Shown piece after piece: positions 29,105 to 37,380 of a DNA stretch of 64,000 nt. Both the position numbers and the translations under genes were made by a program. Source of the stretch: Pseudarthrobacter sulfonivorans (GTDB taxonomy: Bacteria > Actinomycetota > Actinomycetes > Actinomycetales > Micrococcaceae). A model generated the notes under the pieces. It saw only the letters and a program-made list of their open reading frames with translations, was not told the DNA's origin and searched no databases. Numbering within the stretch: the stretch's first letter is position 1; each line of letters starts with the position of its first letter. The stretch lies in assembly GCF_001484605.1 (NCBI RefSeq), contig NZ_CP013747.1:558001-622000 (forward strand), written 5' to 3'.

Positions 29105-29632
29105 GTGACCGTCATGAGAAGTCTTAAGCCAACAGGATTAGCGGCACTGGCCGCGGGCGCTCTGCTGACCCTCGCCGCCTGCAGCCCCGCGGAACCCGGA
29201 GTGACATCATCCTCCCCAGTTACCTCCTCACCAGCGTCGGGCGGCGCCAGCATCACCGCGTCCGCCAGTCCGACGGCGTCGCCGGGAACGTCCGCCACTG
29301 TTGGGACAATCGTCGCGGGGTTCCCGGAAACACTGCTTCCCCTGATGCCCGGCGCCACGGTGATTTCGAGCAGCTTTGACAAGACCTCCACGCCCGCCAC
29401 CGCGGCACTCGTGGCAAGCATCAATGCCCCGACTGCCGCCGTCGTGGATTTCTACACAAAGCACCTGGAGGCGCAGGGATTCAAAGCCGTCCCCGGCGAT
29501 GCAGTGGGGTCCGTTGCTTCCAAGGACTTCGTCCGGAACGACTCCGAGACGGTCAACATCGCCGCCGTCGAAGCGGCCGGTGTCTCCACGTTCACCATCG
29601 GCGCCAACGTGGCTGCTGAGTCAGCCAAGTGA
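29105..29632 (+). CDS. Secreted lipoprotein of unknown function
   Basis: A 175-residue prolipoprotein. The signal peptide ends in the lipobox LTLAAC, so Cys near residue 24 would be lipidated and processed by LspA. A Ser/Thr/Pro/Ala-rich linker (about residues 25-68) precedes a small domain containing TVISSSFDKTSTPATAALVA and VVDFYTKHLEAQGFKAV. I do not recognise the family. An AGGAGG site at 29090 favours the GTG at 29105 over the ATG nine bases later. The stop overlaps the next gene by four bases, so it is coupled to a prenyl synthase. It sits where lppM (Rv2171) lies in M. tuberculosis, but I cannot show homology. Confidence 0.8.
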   Translation: MTVMRSLKPTGLAALAAGALLTLAACSPAEPGVTSSSPVTSSPASGGASITASASPTASPGTSATVGTIVAGFPETLLPLMPGATVISSSFDKTSTPATAALVASINAPTAAVVDFYTKHLEAQGFKAVPGDAVGSVASKDFVRNDSETVNIAAVEAAGVSTFTIGANVAAESAK

Positions 29633-30723
29633 GCGTTTCGGAGCAGCTAAGGATTGAGCAGACTGCATTCGTCGCCGCCGTTGCCGGTGAGCTGACAGAC
29701 TTCCTCACCACGCGGCAATCCCTGATGGCCGCCATTTCACCCGATATCGATCCCATTATGGGTTCCATTTCGAACCTGGTGACCGGCGGCAAAAGGCTCC
29801 GTGCGCTGATGTGTTACTGGGGGTGGCGCGGCGCGGGCGGCGAGCCGGCGGCCCAGGAAATCGTGACGGCGGGATCGGCCCTGGAGCTTTTCCAGGCAGC
29901 TGCCCTGATCCATGACGACATCATCGACCGCTCGGACACGCGGCGGGGCGGCCCCAGCGTGCACCGCCGCTTCAGCCAGCTGCACCACGCGCAGGGCTGG
30001 GCTCTGGACAGCGAGCGGTTTGGGCATGCAGCCGCAATCCTCACCGGGGATCTTTGCCTCTCGTTCAGCGAGGAGGCCTTCACGGACATCGGCGCACAGG
30101 CCGCTGCAGGCAGCAGGGCACGGCTGATCTTCAACCTCATGCGTGCCGAGGTGATGGCGGGGCAGTATCTTGACATCCTCGAGGAAGTGGCCGGTCCTGT
30201 CCGGGACCGGGCCGGAGCAGTGACACGGGCACAGTCCATCATCAGGTTCAAGTCCGCCAAATATTCCACTGAGCACCCGCTGGCGCTTGGCGGCGCCTTG
30301 GCGGACGCTCCGGACGAGTTGCTCCGGGGCTACTCGGCCTTCGCGTTGCCGCTGGGCGAGGCGTTCCAACTGCGCGACGACGTCCTGGGCGTCTTTGGGG
30401 ACCCTGTCACCACGGGCAAGCCGGCAGGTGACGATCTCCGCGAAGGCAAGCGGACCGTACTCATTGCCCTCGCGCTGGGCCAGGCATCAACCGCAGAATC
30501 GGCGTTTATCGATGCGAAGCTGGGCAGCCCTGACCTGGGCCACGCCGATGTGGCCGAGATCCGCCGGATCATCGAAGAGTCGGGGGCACTTCAGGCCACT
30601 GAAGTGCTGATCAACGAATTTGGCGCCGCGGCGTATGACGCACTGGAACAGCTGCCGCTGGAAGAACTGCCCAAGACTGCCCTGCGGAAGCTGGCGGAAG
30701 CGACGGTCAGCCGCGCATCCTGA
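29629..30723 (+). CDS. Polyprenyl diphosphate synthase
   Basis: A 364-residue trans-prenyltransferase that condenses isopentenyl diphosphate with allylic diphosphates. The first Asp-rich motif is ALIHDDIIDRSDTRRGGPSV and the second is FQLRDDVLGVFGDPVTTGK; both chelate Mg. GGKRLRALMCYWGW binds the isoprenoid diphosphate. It corresponds to Rv2173 (idsA2) by position and type. Product chain length (geranylgeranyl or longer) cannot be read safely. It starts at GTG 29629, overlapping the lipoprotein stop, and is followed by a terminator. Confidence 0.92.
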   Translation: MSVSEQLRIEQTAFVAAVAGELTDFLTTRQSLMAAISPDIDPIMGSISNLVTGGKRLRALMCYWGWRGAGGEPAAQEIVTAGSALELFQAAALIHDDIIDRSDTRRGGPSVHRRFSQLHHAQGWALDSERFGHAAAILTGDLCLSFSEEAFTDIGAQAAAGSRARLIFNLMRAEVMAGQYLDILEEVAGPVRDRAGAVTRAQSIIRFKSAKYSTEHPLALGGALADAPDELLRGYSAFALPLGEAFQLRDDVLGVFGDPVTTGKPAGDDLREGKRTVLIALALGQASTAESAFIDAKLGSPDLGHADVAEIRRIIEESGALQATEVLINEFGAAAYDALEQLPLEELPKTALRKLAEATVSRAS

Positions 30724-30751
30724 CGTTGGCGCCCGTCTTGGCCACGTCCGC

Positions 30752-30776
30752 GGGCCCGGCGTCGTCCGGGCCCTTT
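30752..30776 (+). terminator. Terminator after the prenyl synthase gene
   Basis: GGGCCCGG and its complement surround a 6-base loop, followed by TTT. The T-run is short but the stem is strong. It also lies just past the end of the convergent Rv2175c-like gene. Confidence 0.65.
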
Positions 30777-30783
30777 GTGCTGC

Positions 30784-31137
30784 TTACCAGGCCAGGGTCT
30801 GGGCCCGGCGCCTGATTTCCGTCTTGCGGCCTTCCCGCAATGCATCAATCGGCCGGCCGCGGAGCGACTCGTCGGGGGTAAACAGCCAGACGATGAGATC
30901 CTCGTCGGAATAGCCGGCGTCCGCCAGGACCACAATGGTCCCTTTGAGGCTGTCGACAACCTGGCCGTCCAGGATAAACGCGGCCGGAACTGAACGTATC
31001 CGGCGCTCCCCGACCCGCAGGGCCGCCAAAGCGCGTTCATCAATAAGGCCATGGACTCTCGTAATCGAAACGTCCAACAACTGCGCGACATCCGGCAGGG
31101 GCAGCCACTCGCCCACAAGGCTTTCTACGTTACTCAC
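30784..31137 (-). CDS. Rv2175c-family DNA-binding protein
   Basis: A 117-residue regulator. The N-terminal part (EWLPLPDVAQLLDVSITRVHGLI) is a winged helix-turn-helix, and the rest (FILDGQVVDSLKGTIVVLAD, GYSDEDLIVWLFTPDESLRG) matches the Rv2175c family. In M. tuberculosis Rv2175c is phosphorylated by its neighbour PknL, which reduces DNA binding. Here a kinase gene lies 1.8 kb away with a LysM gene between. It starts at GTG 31137 and no ribosome site is evident. Target sites are unknown. Confidence 0.87.
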   Translation of the reverse strand: MSNVESLVGEWLPLPDVAQLLDVSITRVHGLIDERALAALRVGERRIRSVPAAFILDGQVVDSLKGTIVVLADAGYSDEDLIVWLFTPDESLRGRPIDALREGRKTEIRRRAQTLAW

Positions 31138-31317
31138 GGATCAAGGTTGCCACGGCCGGAGCCCTGCCGCCTAGTCGGGATTGGCCGCCACTGCCGCGAA
31201 TCACGCGACACTCCATAAAACTCTTTATTCTGCGTGGGGCGGAATTCTTGTGCTATGCGAACTTTCGTGAGAGATTCACATAGATCACATTTGAAACATC
31301 AATAACTTAAGTAACAC

Positions 31318-31323
31318 TAGTAT
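31318..31323 (+). promoter_or_regulatory. Candidate -10 box for the LysM-transglycosylase gene
   Basis: TAGTAT in an AT-rich stretch unusual for this window (31200-31350), about 54 bases before the ATG. A TTGAAA at 31291-31296 is 21 bases upstream, too far for a normal -35. The 239-base gap shows no other gene. Confidence 0.35.
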
Positions 31324-31376
31324 CAATAGTCACATCGCATCTCCCGCCCCGGCAGTTGAAGAAGAGGATTCTTTCC

Positions 31377-32786
31377 ATGACGACGTCCCGCTCGCCAAAG
31401 CCCTCCAGGCAGAGCCTGCCCATGATCGCTGTCACCACAGCAGCGCTTCCTGCGGTTGTCCTGTCGTCGTTGGCCCTCGCCCAACCTGCCGCCGCGGAGG
31501 CCCCTGCCCGCGCTATCCCGGCAACCCTTGCCGCCGCGATGAAGGCCCAGGCGGCCGATGCGAAGGCTGCCCTGATCCCGGCGGCCTCGGTTTCCACCAC
31601 CATTCCGGCTGCCTTCCAGCCCATGCAGCCGGCGGCTCCCGCGGAATACACCATCGCCCGGGGCGACACCATCAGCGGAATCGCCGGCAAATTCGGACTG
31701 AACACCTACGAGGTCCTCAAGCTCAATAACCTTCAGCCGAACACCATCATCTATCCCGGCCAGAAGATCAAGCTGTCGGGCACGGGTTCCGCCCCCGCCC
31801 CCGCCCCCGCCCCGGCTCCTGCGGCCCCTGCCGCGGCCGCTCCGGCCAACGCCGGAGGCAGCTACACCGTAAAGTCCGGCGATACGCTCGGCGCCATCGC
31901 GGCCCGGCACAATGTCAGCCTGTCGGACGTTTTCAGCTGGAACGGCCTGAACATGCGCTCCATCATCTACCCCGGCCAGAAGATCAAAGTCGGCGCAGGT
32001 GCTCCCGCAGCCCCGGCCGCACCGGCTTCGGCCGTGCAGCCTTCTTCCGCTCCCGCAGCGCCGGCTCCCGCGCCTGCTGCGCCTGCTCCCGGCGGTTCAT
32101 ACACGATCAAGGCCGGCGACACCCTGTCCGCGATCGCCTCCCGGCACGGCGTCAAGCTCTCGGACATTCTGGCGGCCAACCAGCTGAGCATGACTACTGT
32201 CATCTACCCCGGCAACAAGCTGGTGATTCCCGGCGCCTCCATTCAGCCCGCTTCGTCCACCCCGGCCGCCCCGGCGGCCCCGGCGGCCCCCGCCGCCCCG
32301 CTGGTGCCGAGCTCCTTCCTGGGTTTCACCTACCCCGCTGCCGTTGTGAGCTCTGCCAACGAGAACAAGGCCTTGCTGAACGCCTCTCCCGTACCGTCCC
32401 GGGCCGAGATGCGCGCAATTGTGGCTGACACGGCACGCCAGCTGGGAGTGGACCCCACCCTGGCCCTGGCCTTCGCGCACCAGGAGTCCGGCTTTAACCA
32501 GCGTGCGGTTTCACCTGCCAACGCGATCGGCACCATGCAGGTCATCCCGTCCTCCGGGCAGTGGGCCTCAGACCTCGTAGGGCGGAAGCTGAATCTGCTG
32601 GACCCCTACGACAACGCGACGGCCGGCGTGGCGATCATCAAACGGCTTATCGCCACCAGCAAGGACCTCGACACAGCAATTGCGGGGTACTACCAGGGCC
32701 AGTACTCTGTCAGCAAATACGGCATGTACGACGACACCAAGGCCTACGTAGCTGCCATCAAGGCGCACCAGAAGAACTTCGGCTAA
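31377..32786 (+). CDS. Secreted lytic transglycosylase with three LysM domains
   Basis: A 469-residue exported wall enzyme. A signal peptide (ending near AQPAAAEA) is followed by three LysM peptidoglycan-binding domains at about residues 89-132, 162-205 and 241-285, each with a YxIxxGDTxxxIA start and IIYPGQK-type end. Ala/Pro linkers separate them. The C-terminal SLT domain (from about 341) has LALAFAHQESGFNQ with the likely catalytic Glu, and AIGTMQVIPSSGQWASDLVG. It would cleave glycan strands during growth or separation. The ATG at 31377 has a GAAGAGGA site; an in-frame TTG lies upstream. The gene ends at a strong terminator and precedes the PASTA kinase. Confidence 0.92.
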   Translation: MTTSRSPKPSRQSLPMIAVTTAALPAVVLSSLALAQPAAAEAPARAIPATLAAAMKAQAADAKAALIPAASVSTTIPAAFQPMQPAAPAEYTIARGDTISGIAGKFGLNTYEVLKLNNLQPNTIIYPGQKIKLSGTGSAPAPAPAPAPAAPAAAAPANAGGSYTVKSGDTLGAIAARHNVSLSDVFSWNGLNMRSIIYPGQKIKVGAGAPAAPAAPASAVQPSSAPAAPAPAPAAPAPGGSYTIKAGDTLSAIASRHGVKLSDILAANQLSMTTVIYPGNKLVIPGASIQPASSTPAAPAAPAAPAAPLVPSSFLGFTYPAAVVSSANENKALLNASPVPSRAEMRAIVADTARQLGVDPTLALAFAHQESGFNQRAVSPANAIGTMQVIPSSGQWASDLVGRKLNLLDPYDNATAGVAIIKRLIATSKDLDTAIAGYYQGQYSVSKYGMYDDTKAYVAAIKAHQKNFG

Positions 32787-32843
32787 AGAGCCACCGCGCC
32801 ACTGTCCCCCATGCCTGCTGAAGCCGGCCCGGGGAGTAACGAT

Positions 32844-32878
32844 AAGGGTCCGGACCGCACGTCGGTTCGGACCCTTTT
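32844..32878 (+). terminator. Terminator after the LysM-transglycosylase gene
   Basis: Arms AAGGGTCCG and CGGACCCTT enclose a loop that can pair further, followed by TTTTCC. It separates this gene from the downstream kinase, which has its own start signals. Confidence 0.8.
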
Positions 32879-32889
32879 CCATGCGGGAT

Positions 32890-32901
32890 TAGTATCGTAG
32901 G
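32890..32901 (+). promoter_or_regulatory. -10 box for a leaderless PASTA kinase transcript
   Basis: TAGTAT at 32890-32895 is followed by six bases and the GTG at 32902. There is no ribosome site at usable distance for that GTG. The -35 region overlaps the preceding terminator and matches poorly. Confidence 0.5.
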
Positions 32902-34974
32902 GTGCAGGAACAAGTGTCAGACCGTCTCGTTGGAACGCTGGTGGACAACCGCTACGCCGTCCGCTCCAAACTCGCGCGCGGCGGCATGTCCACCGTATAT
33001 CTGGCAACGGACCTTCGGCTGGAACGCGATGTTGCCCTGAAGGTCCTTCATCCCCACCTCGCCACCGACGAGACGTTCCTGGACCGGCTGGGCCGCGAGG
33101 CGAAAGCCGCCGCGAAGCTGTCCCACGCCCATGTGGTGGGAGTCCTGGACCAGGGTAACGACGGCCAGACGGCCTATCTGGTCATGGAACACATCAAGGG
33201 TCACACCCTCCGGGACGTCATCAGATCCAAAGGTGCGCTGCCTCCCCGCCTGGCCCTTGCCCTGATTGATCCGGTAGTGCAGGGCCTCGGCGCGGCCCAT
33301 GCAGCGGGGCTTATCCACCGGGATGTGAAACCGGAGAACGTCCTGATTGCCGACGACGGCCGGATCAAGATCGGCGACTTTGGACTGGCCCGGGCGGTAA
33401 CGACGTCAACGAGCACCGGGACGCTGATCGGTACGGTGGGTTACCTCTCCCCCGAGCTTGTGCTGGGAAAGCAGGCTGACACCCGGAGTGATATCTATTC
33501 GGTGGGCATCATGCTCTATGAGATGCTGACCGGCCAGCAGCCGTACGACGGCGAGGTCCCCATCCAGGTTGCGTACAAGCACGTGAATGAAACGGTCGGT
33601 CCGCCGTCGGCCTTGGTGCCTGGCCTCGCCGCCGAGGTGGATGAACTCGTCCAGTGGTGCACCGCAAACGATCCCGAGAACCGCCCGGTGGACGGCAACG
33701 CCCTGCTGCAGGAACTCCGCCACATCCGGACCAACCTCACGGATGCCGAACTGGACCTCAGGCCGCCTGCCGCGACCCAAGAAGGCCAGCAAAACCAGAC
33801 CGAGATCATCGCCCGCACCAACAACCCCACCGCCGTGATGTCGTCCTTCTCCCGGCCGCAGCCACAGCACCCACCGCACGCTCCGCATGCCCTGTATCCG
33901 CCCGACGCCGACTACCGGCCAGGCGAACAGTTCCGGCCGGAAGCGCACTACAGGCCAGATGCTCAAGACGCCGTTCCGGCAGCGATCCCCCTCAGCAAAC
34001 GCGCCCGCCGCAAGCTCGACAGGGAGGACGAGAAGGCAAGGTCCCGGGCTGCGGCGACCCCTGTCCGGAGTCTGCGGGAGGGGAACCCGCGGCGCCGCGG
34101 CGCCCTCTGGGTGGTGGTCTTGGTCATCATCGCGTTGCTTGCCACAGGAGCCGGTTGGTTCTTCGGCATGGGCCCCGGGTCGCCGGGCACCATTCCGGCG
34201 GTCGCCAACAAGTCAGTGGCCCAGGCCCAGCAACTGCTGAGCGAGGCGGGGTTCCAGTCGCGTACCAACGATGTCTTTGACGACGACGTTCCGTCCGGCC
34301 TCGTTGTGGGCTCCGACCCGACTGCCGGCACAGAGACCAGGAAGTTCCAGCTCGTGTCCCTGTTTGTTTCCAAGGGGCCGCAACTGTTCGAACTCCCGAA
34401 ACTGACCGGCGGAACACTTGACGACGCTAAAAATGCACTGAACCAGGCCGAAATGGCGCTAGGTACCGTTACTGAACAATTTGATGACGCCGTTGCCGCC
34501 GGCGTTGTGTTGGCCCAGGATCCCGCCGCAGGAACCCCAGCGCGCCATGGCACTCCGGTAGCCCTGTCCGTCTCCAAGGGCCCGCAGCCGATCCCCGTTC
34601 CGTCAGTCGTCGGGCTGGAGGAGGACGCCGCCGTCGACGCCATTAAGGCGGCCGGCCTCAACGCCGATGTCGCGAAGGACAAAGTCAACGACAGGCACGT
34701 GCCCAAGGGGTCGGTTGCCGCGCAGTCGCCTGCGACCGGCACCCTGACCAAGGGCGGCACGGTGACGCTGACCATTTCCGACGGACCCAAGCTCGTTGAA
34801 GTCCCCAGCTTCATCGGCAAACAAGCCAAGGAAGCCGAAGAAGCGCTGCGTGCGCTGGGCTTCGAGGTACGGGTGAACAATATCCTCGGCGGCTTCTTCG
34901 GCACGGTACGGGATCAGGACCCGGTGAAGAAAAAGGTGTCTGAAGGCTCCGTCGTCACCCTGACAGTGGTGTAG
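32902..34974 (+). CDS. pknL: Membrane serine/threonine kinase with four PASTA domains
   Basis: A 690-residue bitopic kinase. The Hanks-type kinase domain covers about residues 10-275 with GGMSTVYLATD, the VALKVL lysine, LIHRDVKPENVLI (catalytic loop) and KIGDFGLAR. A Pro-rich juxtamembrane region leads to one helix near 400-420 (WVVVLVIIALLATGAGWFF). Four PASTA domains follow, which bind wall fragments or lipid II in relatives. By neighbours (Rv2175c-like, class II aroG) it occupies the pknL locus, but M. tuberculosis PknL has no PASTA domains, so the protein resembles PknB. Likely regulates growth and division proteins. The start is GTG 32902; GTG 32914 is an alternative. The gene symbol rests on position. 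Confidence 0.93.
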   Translation: MQEQVSDRLVGTLVDNRYAVRSKLARGGMSTVYLATDLRLERDVALKVLHPHLATDETFLDRLGREAKAAAKLSHAHVVGVLDQGNDGQTAYLVMEHIKGHTLRDVIRSKGALPPRLALALIDPVVQGLGAAHAAGLIHRDVKPENVLIADDGRIKIGDFGLARAVTTSTSTGTLIGTVGYLSPELVLGKQADTRSDIYSVGIMLYEMLTGQQPYDGEVPIQVAYKHVNETVGPPSALVPGLAAEVDELVQWCTANDPENRPVDGNALLQELRHIRTNLTDAELDLRPPAATQEGQQNQTEIIARTNNPTAVMSSFSRPQPQHPPHAPHALYPPDADYRPGEQFRPEAHYRPDAQDAVPAAIPLSKRARRKLDREDEKARSRAAATPVRSLREGNPRRRGALWVVVLVIIALLATGAGWFFGMGPGSPGTIPAVANKSVAQAQQLLSEAGFQSRTNDVFDDDVPSGLVVGSDPTAGTETRKFQLVSLFVSKGPQLFELPKLTGGTLDDAKNALNQAEMALGTVTEQFDDAVAAGVVLAQDPAAGTPARHGTPVALSVSKGPQPIPVPSVVGLEEDAAVDAIKAAGLNADVAKDKVNDRHVPKGSVAAQSPATGTLTKGGTVTLTISDGPKLVEVPSFIGKQAKEAEEALRALGFEVRVNNILGGFFGTVRDQDPVKKKVSEGSVVTLTVV

Positions 34975-35026
34975 CCGGCGGTCTGCAGGCCACACCACTG
35001 CGGAAGTCCGACTCCGAGTAGAGCGC

Positions 35027-36418
35027 TCAGTGCTTGGCCAGTGCTCCGGCCACCAGGAACGCCATTTCCAGGGACTGCATGTGGTTCAGGCGCGGATCGC
35101 AGACCGACTCGTACTTGTCGAGGAACGCTTCCTGGTCCACCGGATCGGCACCGCCCAGGCATTCGGCGACGTCGTCGCCGGTCATCTCCACGTGGAGGCC
35201 ACCGGGAACCGTGCCCAAAGCGTGGTGGACTTCGAAGAACCCGCGCACTTCGTCAATGACGTCGTCGAAGTTCCGGGTCTTGTAGCCGTTGGGCGAGGTG
35301 ACGGTGTTGCCGTGCATCGGATCGGTGACCCAGAGAACCTTGGCGCCGGAGGCGGTCACCTTCTCCACAATGGCGGGAAGCTTCTCGCGGATATTGCCCG
35401 CGCCCATACGCGTGATGAACGTCAGCCTGCCCGGCTCCCGCTCGGGATCCAGCTTGTCGATGAGGCGGAGGGCGTCGTCGCCGGTTGTCGACGGGCCCAG
35501 CTTCACGCCAATGGGGTTCCGGACGCGTGAGAGGAAGTCAACGTGCGCGTGGTCAAGCTCGCGCGTACGCTCCCCGATCCAGAGGAAATGCGCCGAGGTG
35601 TCATACGGGAATCCGGTCCGCGAATCGATGCGGGTCAGTGCGCGCTCGTAGTCCAGCAGCAGGGCCTCGTGGCTGGCGAAGAATTCCACCCGCTTGAGTG
35701 CTTCGAAATCAGCCCCGCAGGAGGCCATGAACTTGATGGCGCGGTCAATGTCACGGGCCAGGGATTCGTAACGGGCGTGCGCCGGGTTTTCGGTGAAGCC
35801 CTTGTTCCACTGGTGCACGGAGCGCAGGTCCGCGAAGCCGCCCTGTGTGAAGGCCCTGATGAGGTTCAGCGTGGAGGCGGACGTGTGGTAGGCCTTGAGC
35901 ATCCGGGCGGCGTCATGGCCACGGGACTCGGGGGTGAACTCGTAGCCGTTGACGATGTCGCCGCGGTACGCCGGGAGGGTCACGCCGTCGCGGGTCTCGT
36001 CGTTGGAAGAGCGGGGCTTGGCGAACTGGCCGGCCATTCGGCCCATCTTGATGACTGGCATCGCTGCGCCGTAGGTGAGCACCACTGCCATCTGGAGGAT
36101 GGTCTTGACCCGGGCGCTGATCTTGTCCGCTGTTGCCGCTTCAAAGGTCTCAGCACAGTCGCCACCTTGCAGCAGGAAGGCTTTGCCCTCCGCTGCAGCC
36201 GCCAGCCGTTCCCGGAGAACGTCCACTTCGCCGGCGAAAACCAGCGGCGGGAGCACGGAAAGCTCCCCGAGAGACGCGTCGAAAACGTCCTTGTCCTGCC
36301 AGCTTGGCTGCTGGGAAACGGGAAGGTCACGCCAATCATCGAGGCCAGGATAATTGGCTGCTCCGCTCTGGGCGGTGCTGGACAGCGAAAAGGCAGGTTT
36401 TGCAGATAGCTCAGTCAC
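35027..36418 (-). CDS. aroG: Class II 3-deoxy-7-phosphoheptulonate (DAHP) synthase
   Basis: A 463-residue enzyme joining phosphoenolpyruvate and erythrose 4-phosphate, the entry step to chorismate and aromatic amino acids. The class II (plant-type) signature KMGRMAGQFAKPRSS is present, with LLQGGDCAETFE, WVTDPMHGNTVTSPNGYKTR and GGLHVEMTGDDVAECLGG. In M. tuberculosis the matching gene (Rv2178c) lies at the same place. It starts at GTG 36418, six bases after TAGTCT and without a ribosome site, so it is probably leaderless. It converges with the kinase gene 53 bases away, with no clear terminator between. Confidence 0.97.
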   Translation of the reverse strand: MTELSAKPAFSLSSTAQSGAANYPGLDDWRDLPVSQQPSWQDKDVFDASLGELSVLPPLVFAGEVDVLRERLAAAAEGKAFLLQGGDCAETFEAATADKISARVKTILQMAVVLTYGAAMPVIKMGRMAGQFAKPRSSNDETRDGVTLPAYRGDIVNGYEFTPESRGHDAARMLKAYHTSASTLNLIRAFTQGGFADLRSVHQWNKGFTENPAHARYESLARDIDRAIKFMASCGADFEALKRVEFFASHEALLLDYERALTRIDSRTGFPYDTSAHFLWIGERTRELDHAHVDFLSRVRNPIGVKLGPSTTGDDALRLIDKLDPEREPGRLTFITRMGAGNIREKLPAIVEKVTASGAKVLWVTDPMHGNTVTSPNGYKTRNFDDVIDEVRGFFEVHHALGTVPGGLHVEMTGDDVAECLGGADPVDQEAFLDKYESVCDPRLNHMQSLEMAFLVAGALAKH

Positions 36419-36430
36419 TATCTAAGACTA
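36419..36430 (-). promoter_or_regulatory. -10 box for a leaderless aroG transcript
   Basis: On the minus strand TAGTCT (36430-36425) is followed by six bases and the GTG at 36418. It separates aroG from the upstream acyltransferase, so the two genes are probably expressed independently. Confidence 0.5.
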
Positions 36431-36489
36431 ATGTGCGCGGCTGGCTTCAGGACACCTGACCGTCACGCGTACCGAGAGCGGCGTCACAG

Positions 36490-37269
36490 TCAGCCCGCTG
36501 CCGGGTCCTTACCCTCGGCATCAGTGCCCTCAGCGCCGCCGTCAGGATCGGCGCGTTTCGCGGTGGCCCCCCCAGCCTCGGTGGCTGCTGCGCCCGTAAG
36601 GCGGAGCTTCACCACGGCGGCGTACTCGTCCACGTACTCCTGGCCGGATAGCCGCATCAGCTCGAACATGATTTCGTCGGTGACCTTGCGCTGGACCAGC
36701 CGGTCCTCCGCCTGGTCTGCGTACTGGCTGAAATCCAAGGGCGCACCGAAAATCATGCCGATGCGCCGGATGTTCGGCATCCGCTTGCCGATGGGCTGAA
36801 CCTTGTCCGTGCCGATCATGGCCACGGGAATCACGGGCACACCAGCCTGCAGGGCCAGCCTGGCGACGCCCACTTTGCCCCGGTAGAGGCGAGCGTCGGG
36901 GCTGCGGGTCCCTTCAGGGTAGATGCCCAGCAGTCCCCCGCTTGTCAGGACATCCATGCCGGCGTTGAGCGAAACAGCCGATGCCGCGCCCCCGGACCTG
37001 TCCATGGGCAGCTGGTTGGTGAGCCTGAAGAACATGGCCGTCAGCCTGCCTTTGATGCCGGCGCCGGTGAAGTACTCGGACTTGGCCAGGAAAACAACCG
37101 GCCTGCGGACCATCAGCGGCATAAAGATGGAGTCGGAGAAAGACAGGTGGTTTGAGGCGATAATTGCCGCGCCCTGCGCTGGAACATTGTCCAGACCCTT
37201 GACCCAGGGGCGGAAAAGGAGCCGCAGCACCGGCCCCAGGAAGATCCTCTTCATGACCCAATAGAACAC
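36490..37269 (-). CDS. 1-acyl-sn-glycerol-3-phosphate acyltransferase (PlsC type)
   Basis: A membrane-associated acyltransferase of about 259 residues for phosphatidic acid synthesis. The HX4D catalytic motif is IIASNHLSFSDSIFMPL; the substrate motif is LLGIYPEGTRSPDARLYRGK; VPVIPVAMIGTDKV follows. GTG 37269 has GGAGAGG eight bases upstream; the frame stays open farther upstream but that sequence is not conserved in character. The C-terminal 30 residues are Ala/Gly/Asp-rich. It matches Rv2182c by position. A second family member lies at 54008-54727. Confidence 0.9.
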   Translation of the reverse strand: MFYWVMKRIFLGPVLRLLFRPWVKGLDNVPAQGAAIIASNHLSFSDSIFMPLMVRRPVVFLAKSEYFTGAGIKGRLTAMFFRLTNQLPMDRSGGAASAVSLNAGMDVLTSGGLLGIYPEGTRSPDARLYRGKVGVARLALQAGVPVIPVAMIGTDKVQPIGKRMPNIRRIGMIFGAPLDFSQYADQAEDRLVQRKVTDEIMFELMRLSGQEYVDEYAAVVKLRLTGAAATEAGGATAKRADPDGGAEGTDAEGKDPAAG

Positions 37270-37380
37270 GTGACGAACCTCTCCGGAAGCCGGCCGGCCG
37301 GCCCTTCGTCTGGCCGGGCGGGCACTCCAGTGCAACCCTACTCTAGTGAGATTTGTCGAGAACAATGACACGATGGTGTT

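Noticed and set aside
31269..31283. CRP-like GTGA...TCAC sequence upstream of the LysM gene
   Set aside because: The spacer is five bases, not six, so it does not fit the CRP/GlxR geometry.
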